Below are positions 51,914 to 60,317 of a stretch of DNA of 64,000 nt, in pieces. A program made the position numbers and the translations under genes. Source of the stretch: Andeanibacterium fulvum (lineage in GTDB: Bacteria > Pseudomonadota > Alphaproteobacteria > Sphingomonadales > Sphingomonadaceae). The stretch covers positions 1 to 64,000 of the forward strand of contig NZ_JBANRM010000006.1 in the NCBI RefSeq assembly GCF_037154085.1, given 5' to 3'. Within the stretch, counting starts at the first letter, position 1; the number at the start of each line of letters is the position of its first letter. A model generated the notes under the pieces. That model saw nothing but the letters and a program-made list of their open reading frames with translations, was not told where the DNA came from and searched no databases.

Positions 51914-52678
51914 TCAGCCTGCGGCCCATTGAGTGCGCGCGGGCGGGCGGGCGCCCGCATCGAGCCGGATCACTTCGCCATTGATCAGCGGCGTGCGAAT
52001 GAGGAATTCCGCCACCTGGCCATATTCCTCCGCGCGGCCGGCGCGCTTGGGGAATTCATTGTCGGCCAGCAATTCGGCAACGAAAGCGGCCGGCAGCATC
52101 GCGACCATCGGCGTAGCCATGAATCCCGGCGCAACGCCGTTCACCCGGATCGCATGGTGCGAAAGATCGCGCGCCCACACCAGCGTCAGCGCTGCCAGCG
52201 CGGACTTCGACGCAGTATAGGCGCCCATCCCTTCCTGCCCTTCGAAGCTGGCGATCGAGCAGGTGTTGACGATCACCCCGCGTTCGCCATCCGGGCCGGA
52301 GGGCTCATTTGCCATCATCCGGTGCGCCACATGGGCGACAAGCTGGGTCGCGCCCAGCAAGTTGATACCGATCAGCGTGCGGAAAGCCGCCATATCGCCC
52401 GGCCCTTCCGGCGTGGCGACCGGGCCGAGCTCGCCGATCCCGGCATTGTTGAGCAGGATGTCGATCCGGCCATGGCGCGCGATCACCTGATCGACAGCAG
52501 CCTTGACCGAGCCTTCGTCGCTCACGTCGCAGCGGATGAATTCCGCGCCCTGCGGCGCTTCGCCTGAGACGTCGAGCGAGATTACCGTGGCGCCCGCCGC
52601 GAGGAGGCATTTCACGCCCCCTTCGCCGAGCCCCGAATTGCCGCCGCTGACGATGGCGATCTTGCCTACCGGATCCAT
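51914..52678 (-). CDS. Short-chain dehydrogenase/reductase (SDR)
   Basis: 254 residues from the ATG at 52678, which has GGGAGAGGG upstream. The cofactor motif IAIVSGGNSGLGEGG, the NNAG motif LLNNAGIGELG, catalytic Ser in TCSIASFEG and Y-x-x-x-K in GAYTASKSAL are all present. It oxidises or reduces a small alcohol or ketone with NAD(P). It is the first gene of a run with the FAD protein, cytochrome c and Tat protein; the product of the FAD enzyme could be its substrate. The divergent promoter carries the TAAC-N4-GTTA dyad at 52734. Confidence 0.9.
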   Translation of the reverse strand: MDPVGKIAIVSGGNSGLGEGGVKCLLAAGATVISLDVSGEAPQGAEFIRCDVSDEGSVKAAVDQVIARHGRIDILLNNAGIGELGPVATPEGPGDMAAFRTLIGINLLGATQLVAHVAHRMMANEPSGPDGERGVIVNTCSIASFEGQEGMGAYTASKSALAALTLVWARDLSHHAIRVNGVAPGFMATPMVAMLPAAFVAELLADNEFPKRAGRAEEYGQVAEFLIRTPLINGEVIRLDAGARPPARTQWAAG

Positions 52679-52733
52679 ACCCTCTCCCCTGCCGCTTCCC
52701 GCTTCGATAGGATGAAGCATCGCGGCATGACTT

Positions 52734-52745
52734 TAACGGACGTTA
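52734..52745. promoter_or_regulatory. TAAC-N4-GTTA dyad in the SDR/NTF2 divergent promoter
   Basis: TAACGGACGTTA pairs TAAC with GTTA around 4 bases. It lies between the SDR start (52678) and the NTF2-like start (52813). It matches the dyads at 48113 and 57652, which suggests a common regulator. Confidence 0.6.
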
Positions 52746-52812
52746 CTTTTGTTCTAGCGTCGTGCCGAGTCAAGCGCGGGACGATAAACCCGCCACGAAG
52801 AAGGGGGAAGAA

Positions 52813-53685
52813 ATGGCCAGCCGCGACGAGCTTTATTCCGCGCTCGATATGTATCTCGCAGGGCTGAACGCCCGCGATTCCGCGAAAGTGCGCTGGGCCG
52901 ACGCCCCTTTCATCACAGAAAATAACGTGCGCCTGGAGCCGGGCGACGGGCTGTGGAACACCATCACGGGGCAGGGCCCGTACGATCTGCGCTTCGCCGA
53001 TGTGAAGACCGGACAGGTCGCCCTGTTCACTTGCGTGGAGGAAACCAACGCCGTCTCGCCAGCCGCCATCCGGCTCGGCGTGCAGGATGGGAAGATCGCG
53101 GAAGTGGAAACCGTCGTCGCCCGCAATGCGGATGAAGGCTTCCCCTTCCTCGGCCAGAAATTCGAACGCAAGCCGGCGATGGAGGCCTTCGTCCCCGCCG
53201 GCGAAACCTCTTCCCGCGAGGAATTGCTGGAAATCGCCAATGGCTATTTCGAGACCATCGAGCGCAATGACGGCACGATCCGCACGCGCTTCTTCCCCAC
53301 CTGCAACCGGGTGGAAAACGGCGTGCAGACCACCAACAACCAGGAATTCCCGCTGCCTATCGCGCGGCTGGGCTGCGAGGAACAGTTCCGCATGGGCTGG
53401 TATCGCTATGACGACCGCCTGCGCGGCCGCCGCTTCCCGCTGGTGGACGAGGAACGCGGCATCGTGCTCGCCTATGGCTTCATCGACCATTGCGGGATCG
53501 TGGGCGATTACACGCTGACCGACGGCACGCCCGCCTCCAGCCCCGTGCGCCGCCCGCATTCCTATTATCTGGCGGAAGCCTTCAAGATTCGCGCGGGGGC
53601 CATCGAGCAGATCGAGGCCGATTTCCTCACCGTGCCCTATCACATGCCCTCGCCGTGGGATTCGCGCGCGGAGTCGCTTACGTGA
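52813..53685 (+). CDS. Two-domain NTF2-like protein, cytoplasmic
   Basis: 290 residues from the ATG at 52813, with AAGGGGGAAG upstream. Two NTF2-like halves seem present: the first about residues 1-110 (PGDGLWNTITGQGPYDLRFAD and GVQDGKIAEVETVVARN, both quoted in part) and the second about 130-285 (ANGYFETIERNDG, NRVENGVQTTNN, GIVLAYGFIDH). The protein at 62543 has the same layout plus a signal peptide, so the two are paralogues. The MFS gene overlaps its stop (GTGA). The reaction is unknown; a lyase or isomerase is plausible. Confidence 0.65.
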   Translation: MASRDELYSALDMYLAGLNARDSAKVRWADAPFITENNVRLEPGDGLWNTITGQGPYDLRFADVKTGQVALFTCVEETNAVSPAAIRLGVQDGKIAEVETVVARNADEGFPFLGQKFERKPAMEAFVPAGETSSREELLEIANGYFETIERNDGTIRTRFFPTCNRVENGVQTTNNQEFPLPIARLGCEEQFRMGWYRYDDRLRGRRFPLVDEERGIVLAYGFIDHCGIVGDYTLTDGTPASSPVRRPHSYYLAEAFKIRAGAIEQIEADFLTVPYHMPSPWDSRAESLT

Positions 53686-54875
53686 ACGCCCGCACCGTGC
53701 TCGCCCTCGTCCTGATGGCGGGGGTGATGGTGATCGACGGCTACGATCTCAACGCCATGTCGCTGGCCTTGCGCTGGCTGGCACCGGAAATGGGCGTCGC
53801 GCCGACCAGCTTCGCCATCGTCCAGTCGGCCGACCTCCTCGGCCTTGGGGCAGGCGCGTTCCTGATCGCGCCACTGGGCGACCGGATCGGGCGCAAGCCG
53901 ATCATCGTGGGCGGAGTGCTGGCGATTGCGGTCGCCACGGCCGCGACCGCCTTTTCCACCGACATCAGCCATTTCGCCTTCTGGCGCCTGCTCACCGGGC
54001 TGGCACTGGGATCGTGCCTTGCCAATGTCTCGGCCCTGTCGAGCGAAGTCGCGCCGGAAGGCAAGCGCTCCACCATCATGGCCGTGGTTTCCGCCGGGAT
54101 CGCCATCGGCGCGATGGTGGCGGGCTTCACTGCCCCTGAAGTCGTCAGTTGGGGCGGCTGGCAGATGCTGTTCTTCGTGCCGGCCACAATCGCATTGGTG
54201 CTGGGCATCGGCCTGGCGATAGTGCTGGAAGGCGGCCGGCCCGCCGGGGCCGAGCAGCGCGCCAAGGTGCCGCTGCTCGAACTCGTCCGCCCGCCGCTGA
54301 TCTTCCCCATGGCGCTGTTCGCGGCGGCCTATATGGTCAATGCGGTGGCGCTCTACATGCTGGTGCGCTGGATGCCCATCGTGCTGCCGGAGGATGTGTT
54401 CGGCGCCGAACTGCCCTCGCGCCTGCAGGGCCTGATGCAGGGCGCGGGCCTGCCGGTCAGCATCCTGCTGGCCTTCCTGATCGACCGGTGGAAGCCCGGC
54501 CTGACGCTGGCGCTGGGCTATAGCGTGATTGCTCTGGCCTTCCTCGCCGTCTGGGCATCGCCGATGGAAGTGCCGCTCTGGGCCGCGCTGATCATGATCG
54601 GCGGCGGCGGGATCGCGGGCATCCATGGCGCACTCATGGCGCTGAGCCCCAAGCTGTTCCCGTCGAGCGTGCTGTCCACTGCCATCGGCACGGCAGTCGC
54701 CGTGTCGCGCGTGGGCGCCATCGCCGCGCCGATCTTCGGGGCTAGGCTGATCGACGCCGGGATTTCTCCCAGCGGCTATTTCCTGGTGCTGGTGGCGCCT
54801 GCTGCCCTGTGCGGGGTTCTGGCGCTGATGGTGCCGCGGGTAATGCAGGGCGGCGGACCGAAGGCTACGGCCTGA
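53682..54875 (+). CDS. MFS transporter, probable aromatic acid/H+ symporter
   Basis: 397 residues from the GTG at 53682, which overlaps the stop of the preceding gene. About 12 transmembrane segments. The motif GDRIGRKPIIVGG near residue 66 is MFS motif A and DGYDLNAMS at about residue 20 is the AAHS (aromatic acid:H+ symporter) type D-G-x-D signature. It should import an aromatic acid across the inner membrane for the island enzymes. Its 3' end overlaps the convergent NTF2 gene by 11 bases. Confidence 0.85.
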   Translation: MNARTVLALVLMAGVMVIDGYDLNAMSLALRWLAPEMGVAPTSFAIVQSADLLGLGAGAFLIAPLGDRIGRKPIIVGGVLAIAVATAATAFSTDISHFAFWRLLTGLALGSCLANVSALSSEVAPEGKRSTIMAVVSAGIAIGAMVAGFTAPEVVSWGGWQMLFFVPATIALVLGIGLAIVLEGGRPAGAEQRAKVPLLELVRPPLIFPMALFAAAYMVNAVALYMLVRWMPIVLPEDVFGAELPSRLQGLMQGAGLPVSILLAFLIDRWKPGLTLALGYSVIALAFLAVWASPMEVPLWAALIMIGGGGIAGIHGALMALSPKLFPSSVLSTAIGTAVAVSRVGAIAAPIFGARLIDAGISPSGYFLVLVAPAALCGVLALMVPRVMQGGGPKATA

Positions 54876-55293
54876 AGTCCAGCCCGCCTGCCCGCTCGGC
54901 GAATTTCCAGCCTTCGCCGGTCAGCACCATCCGGTCGCGATACCAGCCGACGAGCGGCGAGTTCGCGCTCTGGGCGGGCAGGCTGCCATCGTCGGTCAGG
55001 TCCCCCTGATAAAGGATGATCGCGCTGAAGGCGGTCGCCTCCGTCTCGCTCACCACGTCCACCACCGTATTGGCGATCACATGGCGCTGGGCGCGCGGCG
55101 CGCGGGCAAGGAAGCTGGCCAGGATCGCTTCGCGTCCGACAACCGGATCGCCGCCGCTCGGGCGGCGAAACAGGGCATCTTCGGCATAGAGCTGCGCCAC
55201 GGCAGGCCAGTCCTGCGCGTCGTTGAGATTCGCGTAGAGATTGATCAGGCGGGTACAATCCGCCTCGATCGCGCGGCGGGTTTCCGCGCTCAT
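54865..55293 (-). CDS. NTF2/SnoaL-like protein
   Basis: 142 residues from the ATG at 55293, just after the Rieske stop; an ATG at 55323 would overlap the Rieske gene. It begins SAETRRAIEADCTRLINLYANLND, which together with LYAEDALFRRPSGGDPVVGREAILASF is the usual SnoaL-like start, and ends with a strand GWKFAERAGGLDF. No signal peptide. It is cotranscribed with the Rieske gene (4 bases apart), so the protein may act on the oxygenase substrate or product. The function is unknown. Confidence 0.7.
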   Translation of the reverse strand: MSAETRRAIEADCTRLINLYANLNDAQDWPAVAQLYAEDALFRRPSGGDPVVGREAILASFLARAPRAQRHVIANTVVDVVSETEATAFSAIILYQGDLTDDGSLPAQSANSPLVGWYRDRMVLTGEGWKFAERAGGLDFRP

Positions 55294-55297
55294 TCCA

Positions 55298-56350
55298 TTA
55301 TCCGGCAAACTGAGCCTCCGCATCCATCATGGCTTGCAACATGCGGCGGCCTTCTACTGCATTCTGATCGCTTTTCACCATGAGTTCGGCTGGGGGCTCA
55401 CCGTCATAGAGATCGATGATCTTCTCGATCTCCACCGAGGCGAAGATATCCTCGTCGATCACCGGCGCCAGATTGCGCGCCATCTGCTCCACATCCACCG
55501 TATCGTCCACTGCCACGGCGAAATGGTAATAGCTGCTGCGCGGCGTTGACGGCGTGATCGCGTGATAGACGCGATTGGTGGAAATATGCTCGCCCGGTGC
55601 CTGAGGATGGTCTTCCGGATAACGCACGAGCGTGATCCCGCTGTGGAAGGCGGGCAGATAGCTTTCCATGCCCATCGAACGATCGATCCGGTCCGTGGGA
55701 TAGACGCCCAGCGCGTGCATCAGCGGCGGGTTGGGCGCATTGCGGATGTGCCGCATGCTGGACACGAAACCCGGCCGCTTCGTCAGTTCCTCGGGCGTGG
55801 AGGCATTCTCCAGCGTGCCGATGCTGGTGCCGTGCAGGAAGGCGAGATGCGACAGGTCGAACAGATTGTCGTTCAGCAGCTGATAGCGGCAGGCGACTTC
55901 GTGGAAGAACATCTCGTGCCCCGTCAGGCCCTGCCCCGCCAGTCCGATTTCCGCGAGCGAGGGGATCAGCGCCGGATCGGCCTTTTCCGCGTCACCCACC
56001 CAGATCCACAGCCACATGCCATGTTCCACCAGCGGATAGGCCGGCACGCGGATCGCCTTGGGCACATGGGTCTGGCTCGGCACATCCACGCATTTCCCGT
56101 CCGGCCCGAAGGCGAGGCCGTGATAGCCGCAGACGATCGTGTCGCCCTTGAGGCAGCTCCTGCCCAGCGGGAAGTGCCGATGCGGGCAGCGGCCGTCCAG
56201 CGCCACGGCATCCCCATCTTCCTTGCGGAACATCACCACCGGGGTGTTGAGGATAGTGCGGGAAACGAGTTCGCGCCCGACATCCTTGGCGAAGGCCGCG
56301 ACATACCAGGCATTGCGCGGCGCAAAACTGCCCTTCTTGAACGGATACAT
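55298..56350 (-). CDS. Rieske non-heme iron oxygenase (vanillate O-demethylase-like)
   Basis: 350 residues from the ATG at 56350, with GGGAGA six bases upstream; the TTG two codons earlier is weaker. The Rieske motif has Cys55 and His57 (CPHRHFPLG) and Cys74 and His77 (CGYHGLAF). The mononuclear-iron segment DNLFDLSHLAFLHG provides two His and one Asp. It is the oxygenase component of the phthalate/vanillate group that removes a methyl ether or hydroxylates an aromatic acid. No ferredoxin reductase gene is nearby, so it must share a reductase from elsewhere. A TetR gene is divergent. Confidence 0.88.
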   Translation of the reverse strand: MYPFKKGSFAPRNAWYVAAFAKDVGRELVSRTILNTPVVMFRKEDGDAVALDGRCPHRHFPLGRSCLKGDTIVCGYHGLAFGPDGKCVDVPSQTHVPKAIRVPAYPLVEHGMWLWIWVGDAEKADPALIPSLAEIGLAGQGLTGHEMFFHEVACRYQLLNDNLFDLSHLAFLHGTSIGTLENASTPEELTKRPGFVSSMRHIRNAPNPPLMHALGVYPTDRIDRSMGMESYLPAFHSGITLVRYPEDHPQAPGEHISTNRVYHAITPSTPRSSYYHFAVAVDDTVDVEQMARNLAPVIDEDIFASVEIEKIIDLYDGEPPAELMVKSDQNAVEGRRMLQAMMDAEAQFAG

Positions 56351-56401
56351 CCACAATCTCCCACAGCGTGCCGGTCGACTCGCCGGACCTTTGTTGGATT
56401 T

Positions 56402-56418
56402 AGCTTACACTGTAAGCT
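56402..56418. promoter_or_regulatory. TetR-type operator between the Rieske and TetR genes
   Basis: AGCTTAC-ACT-GTAAGCT is a perfect 7-base dyad with a 3-base centre, 34 bases upstream of the TetR start and 51 from the Rieske start. The same design is seen at 61336 in the other TetR/Rieske promoter. Confidence 0.7.
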
Positions 56419-56452
56419 TGCATTGCGTCCAGTTCCATCGGATGTCCGGCCA

Positions 56453-57004
56453 ATGGCACCTCCCGGAAAGCTGAATCGCGAGATGATTGTGCGCGAGGCC
56501 ATCGCGCTGCTGAACGATGGCGGGCTGGAGGCAGTCAGCCTGCGCAAGATCGCGGAACGGCTGGATGCGCGTGCGCCCTCCTTGGCGCGCCATGTGGGCG
56601 ACAAGGCGCATCTCCTCGCCCTGCTTTCCGCCGCAATCTTCGGACAGGCGCTGGAGAGCATTCCGCCGGGCCTGTCGGGCGATACCTGGCTGGAGGCCTT
56701 CGGCCACGCCCTGCGCCGCAAGCAGTCGGAAACGAGGGACGTTGCAGCCCTGCTTTCCACGGTGGAGCCTGACGATACGGTGCAGGACGGCATTGGCGCG
56801 CAATTGCGGCGCCTGATGTCAGAAGCCGGGCTGGAAGGTCCGCAGGCTCAGACAAAGCAGGCCGCGATCCAGGCGCTGGTCACCGGCTGGATGGTGTTCG
56901 AGAAATCGCCGCGGGCCAGCCAGTTCGCCGCCCATCTGCCGACCGATCACGCATTCGAGGATGCGCTCAAGGCACTGATCGCAGGGTTCGGCACAGCGGC
57001 GTGA
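56453..57004 (+). CDS. TetR/AcrR-family regulator
   Basis: 183 residues from the ATG at 56453. The N-terminal helix-turn-helix (LNREMIVREAIALLNDGGLEAVSLRKIAERLDARAPSLARHVGDKAHLL, in part) is in the usual place, residues 8-55. The C-terminal ligand domain is diverse. Divergent from the Rieske oxygenase gene across 102 bases that contain a perfect dyad. It most likely represses the oxygenase and itself until an aromatic inducer binds. Confidence 0.85.
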   Translation: MAPPGKLNREMIVREAIALLNDGGLEAVSLRKIAERLDARAPSLARHVGDKAHLLALLSAAIFGQALESIPPGLSGDTWLEAFGHALRRKQSETRDVAALLSTVEPDDTVQDGIGAQLRRLMSEAGLEGPQAQTKQAAIQALVTGWMVFEKSPRASQFAAHLPTDHAFEDALKALIAGFGTAA

Positions 57005-57019
57005 GGGCCAGGCGCCGGA

Positions 57020-57532
57020 TCAGTCCGGCCGGGTTTCCTCAAGGAAGCGCGAATTGCCGCCTTCATCGCGTGCTTCCAATGTCTCGATCAGACGGTCGAG
57101 AATACGTTCCAGCGCGACCACGTCACCGCAATCGAGTTCGCTGAAGAGATATTCGGCCACCTTCTGGCTTTGCGGTCGCATGATCTCGTAAAGGCGGCGG
57201 CCTTCCTCGGTCAGCGTCAGCACCTTGCGGCGGCGGTTGGCCGGATCGGTGGCGACGCTGATACGGCCGTTACGCTCCAGCGTCGCGACCGCGCGGCTGA
57301 CGCTCATCACGTTGACCCCGGTCAGATCCGCCACCTCGTGGCTGGCCGTCGCGCCCAGCGCGCCAATGGTCATCAGCAAGCGGAATTCGTTGAGGCTGAT
57401 CTTGTAGCGATCCGCCAGATGCGTGGAAAAGGGCGCCATCAGCACGTTAGTGAGCTTCAGCAGCTGATGCAGCATTCGGGCCCTGTCCGGCTGCGAATTG
57501 CGCGTTTTCTTTTCTGCCACCCTGGTTGCCAT
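57020..57532 (-). CDS. MarR-family regulator divergent from the carotenoid-type oxygenase
   Basis: 170 residues from the ATG at 57532, which has GAGGG nine bases upstream (the ATG at 57541 abuts that site and is less likely). The winged helix includes SHEVADLTGVNVMSVSRAVATLERNGRISVATDPANRRRK, in part. Its gene shares the 168-base promoter region with the oxygenase gene at 57701, where the TAAC-N4-GTTA dyad sits. It is the best candidate to bind all three dyads in the island. The inducer is unknown. Confidence 0.87.
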   Translation of the reverse strand: MATRVAEKKTRNSQPDRARMLHQLLKLTNVLMAPFSTHLADRYKISLNEFRLLMTIGALGATASHEVADLTGVNVMSVSRAVATLERNGRISVATDPANRRRKVLTLTEEGRRLYEIMRPQSQKVAEYLFSELDCGDVVALERILDRLIETLEARDEGGNSRFLEETRPD

Positions 57533-57651
57533 GGCACCCATCCCTCGCGATTGGCAGCCTTGCGGTCAATCGACTCCGCTGCCAAATCCACCATATTCTT
57601 CGCTCTGGCCCGCCTTCGCACCGATCGGGCGTTCGGCCTTGGCAGCAATCG

Positions 57652-57663
57652 TAACACTCGTTA
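57652..57663. promoter_or_regulatory. TAAC-N4-GTTA dyad in the MarR/carotenoid-oxygenase promoter
   Basis: TAACACTCGTTA is a dyad of TAAC and GTTA. Together with its flanks it is the exact reverse complement of the site at 48113. A degenerate half (AACACTCGT, 59252-59260) lies upstream of the gene at 59291. It lies 119 bases from the MarR start and 37 from the oxygenase start. Confidence 0.6.
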
Positions 57664-57700
57664 GGATCGGGAAACAAGAATCTTGGGGGAGAAGCAGGGC

Positions 57701-59191
57701 ATGAACGCCTTTCCGCAGACCATACATTTCATCGGTTCCAACAAGCCGCGCCGGATGGAAATTTCCGTGCGCGATCTCGAAGTCGAAGGGCATATCCCCG
57801 CCGAAGTCGACGGTGCCTTCTTCCGCGCCGTGCCGGACAATGCGCATGCTCCGATGTTCCCGGACGATATCGCGCTGAATGCCGATGGCATGGTGGCGCG
57901 CTTCAACATCCAGAACGGCGCCGTGGATTTCGACATCAAATATGTCGGGACCGATCGCTACAAGGCCGAAAAGGCCGCGCGCCGCGCGCTGTTCGGCCAG
58001 TATCGCAACCCCTTTACCGACGATCCCAGCGTCGAAGGCGTTGACCGCACCGTCGCCAACACCACCCCCGTTTGGCACGCTGGCCGCCTGTTCATGACCA
58101 AGGAAGATGGGCTGGGTCACGAGATCAATCCCCACACGCTCGAGACCATCGGCAAATGGACCTATAATGGCGCGCTGAAGTCCGAAACCTTCACTGCCCA
58201 TCCCCGCATCGATCCCGAGACCGGCGAACTGTTCTTCTTCGGTTACGAAGCAGGCGGTCTGTGCACGCCGGATGTGGCCTATTGCATCGCCGACAAGGAC
58301 GGCAATCTGGTTTCCGAACAGTGGTTCCAGCAGCCCTATCTCTCCACCATCCACGATTTCGTGATCACCGAGAAATACGCGATCTGGCCGATCTTCCCGA
58401 CCCTGGCCGATCTCGACCGGATGAAGGCCGGCGGCGCGCATTGGGCGCACCGGCAGGATCTGGAAAGCTGGGTGGGCATCATGCCGCGCTATGGCAAGGT
58501 GGAGGAAATGAAATGGATCAAGGGGCCGGTCGGCGTCTCCGTGTTCCACGAGGTCAACGCCTATGACGATGGCGATCTGGTCCATATCGACCTGTGCCTG
58601 ACCAATACCAACGCCTTCTCCTTCATGCGCGAAGCAGGCGGCATCCACATTCCGCAGCAGGAAATCCAGGGTGGGCTGGTTCGCTGGACCATCGACATGT
58701 CGAAGGACGAGCCGCAGATCGAGGAGCGTCCGCTGGGCCCTCCGGGCGACCTTCCGCGCCTTGCCGACGCCGATCAGGGCCGCAATTATCGCGTTGCCTG
58801 GTATCTCAGCATGAACCCGCAGGGCGGCCCGCCCATGCCGGGCGGCCCCGTGGGCGCGAATTTCAACTGCCTGCTGCGGATCGAGCCCGGCAATGGCCGG
58901 ATCGAAGCGATGGGCGTGCCGCCGGGCGCGGCCATCAGCGAACCCGCCCATGTCCCCTCTAGCGAGGCTGGCCACGATGGCTGGCTTCTGACCGTGGTGG
59001 ACATGCCGAACAATCCCGATCCGTCTCAGCAGATTCCCGGAGATTACTCCTCCGAACTGTGGATCGTGGATGCAGGCAATGTCGCTGCCGGTCCGGTGGC
59101 CAAGGTGAAGACCGGCATCGCCCTGCGCAGCCAGGTCCATGGCAGCTGGGTCAGCCGCGAGAAGATGAACGCCTCGGTCCTCAAGGGCTAA
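57701..59191 (+). CDS. Carotenoid-cleavage-family oxygenase, lignostilbene dioxygenase type
   Basis: 496 residues from the ATG at 57701. The iron-binding His residues are 167 (FTAHPRID), 218 (STIHDFV), 283 (VFHEVNAY) and 480 (VHGSWV). The stretches FGQYRNPFTDD and FMTKEDGLG place Tyr101 and Lys134 where lignostilbene dioxygenases bind the 4-hydroxyl of their substrate; residue 59 is Leu. No signal peptide. It should cleave the olefin of a phenolic stilbene, isoeugenol or similar compound. It heads a run with the secreted 334-residue protein and the DoxX-like gene and is divergent from a MarR gene. Confidence 0.88.
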   Translation: MNAFPQTIHFIGSNKPRRMEISVRDLEVEGHIPAEVDGAFFRAVPDNAHAPMFPDDIALNADGMVARFNIQNGAVDFDIKYVGTDRYKAEKAARRALFGQYRNPFTDDPSVEGVDRTVANTTPVWHAGRLFMTKEDGLGHEINPHTLETIGKWTYNGALKSETFTAHPRIDPETGELFFFGYEAGGLCTPDVAYCIADKDGNLVSEQWFQQPYLSTIHDFVITEKYAIWPIFPTLADLDRMKAGGAHWAHRQDLESWVGIMPRYGKVEEMKWIKGPVGVSVFHEVNAYDDGDLVHIDLCLTNTNAFSFMREAGGIHIPQQEIQGGLVRWTIDMSKDEPQIEERPLGPPGDLPRLADADQGRNYRVAWYLSMNPQGGPPMPGGPVGANFNCLLRIEPGNGRIEAMGVPPGAAISEPAHVPSSEAGHDGWLLTVVDMPNNPDPSQQIPGDYSSELWIVDAGNVAAGPVAKVKTGIALRSQVHGSWVSREKMNASVLKG

Positions 59192-59290
59192 CGCGCAGTG
59201 CCCTCCCCATTGCCGCGCAGGGTGGTGGGGAGGTGCTTCTTGCAAGCGACAAACACTCGTCCATACTCCCGCAAAAATGGGGAGAGGAAC

Positions 59291-60295
59291 ATGAGTCTGC
59301 GCCTTGGATGGGCCGCGCTTGGCGCGGGCCTGCTACTCAATGCCATGCCCGCCACGGCCGAGGACGGCTGGAAAGCCCCGCGTACCGAATGGGGCGATCC
59401 GGACCTGCGCGGCAAATGGCCAGTCGACTTCCTGGGCCAGACCCCGCGCCAGCGCCCCGAGCATTTCGGCACGCGGGACACGCTGACCGACGAGGAATAC
59501 GAAGCAGCACTGAAGAACGCCCAGTTCCAGATCGACCAATATGCCAATGAGGGCGAGGCCGGGAAGCTCGGCATGGGCCATTGGATCGAGCGGGGCAAAC
59601 CGCTGCGGCAAGCCTCACTGATCACCGAACCGGCCAATGGGCGCCTGCCGCCAATGACGCCGGAAGGCGAACGCCGCGCCTCGCAGATGCGCAGCAGCTG
59701 GACCGAGGAAGTGTTTCAGTGGGTGGACGATTTCAACACGTTCGACCGCTGCATCACGCGCGGGATGCCGTCATCCATGCTGCCCGGAAACTACAATAGC
59801 GGGATCGAGATCTACCAGTCGCCCGGCTTCGTCGCGATCCGGCTGGAAATGATCCACGAGACGCGGATCGTCCCGCTGGGCGATGCCAAGGCCCCGCCAC
59901 CGCAGGTGAAGAATTGGCTCGGCTATTCGCGCGGACACTGGGAAGGCGATGCCCTGGTGATCGAAACCACCAATTTCGAGCCGGGCAATTCGCTGGGCAA
60001 TGTCGGCAATTATCCGCGCCCCGTGCCCAATAGCGAGGCAATGAAGATCGTGGAGAAGCTGACGCCAACCGGGCCGGACTCGATCCATTACGAAGCCTGG
60101 ATCGAAGACCCGGTAGTGCTGACCGCGCCGTTCAAGCTGGACATGCCGTGGCAGCGCAACAGCGCTTACGAGATTTACGAATATGCCTGCCACGAGGGGA
60201 ACGTGCAGATCCGCGGCTATATCGCCGGGACGAGCCCGCGCCTGCAGGCGGATCGGGACGCCGCCGTCGCGGCACGGGATGCGAATGGGAAATAG
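59291..60295 (+). CDS. Secreted protein of unknown function
   Basis: 334 residues from the ATG at 59291 (GGAGAGG five bases upstream). A signal peptide ends near MPATAEDG. The mature part contains the repeating theme DLRGKWPVDFLGQTPRQRPEHFG, and RGHWEGDALVIETTNF near residue 220, both found in many uncharacterised periplasmic proteins of sphingomonads and Acidobacteria. Two cysteines (RCITRG and YACHEG) may form a disulfide. It lies 99 bases after the carotenoid-type oxygenase gene, which suggests a link, possibly binding or modifying aromatic substrates. Confidence 0.6.
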   Translation: MSLRLGWAALGAGLLLNAMPATAEDGWKAPRTEWGDPDLRGKWPVDFLGQTPRQRPEHFGTRDTLTDEEYEAALKNAQFQIDQYANEGEAGKLGMGHWIERGKPLRQASLITEPANGRLPPMTPEGERRASQMRSSWTEEVFQWVDDFNTFDRCITRGMPSSMLPGNYNSGIEIYQSPGFVAIRLEMIHETRIVPLGDAKAPPPQVKNWLGYSRGHWEGDALVIETTNFEPGNSLGNVGNYPRPVPNSEAMKIVEKLTPTGPDSIHYEAWIEDPVVLTAPFKLDMPWQRNSAYEIYEYACHEGNVQIRGYIAGTSPRLQADRDAAVAARDANGK

Positions 60296-60317
60296 AGGGA
60301 CGTCTGGGGGTCAACCG

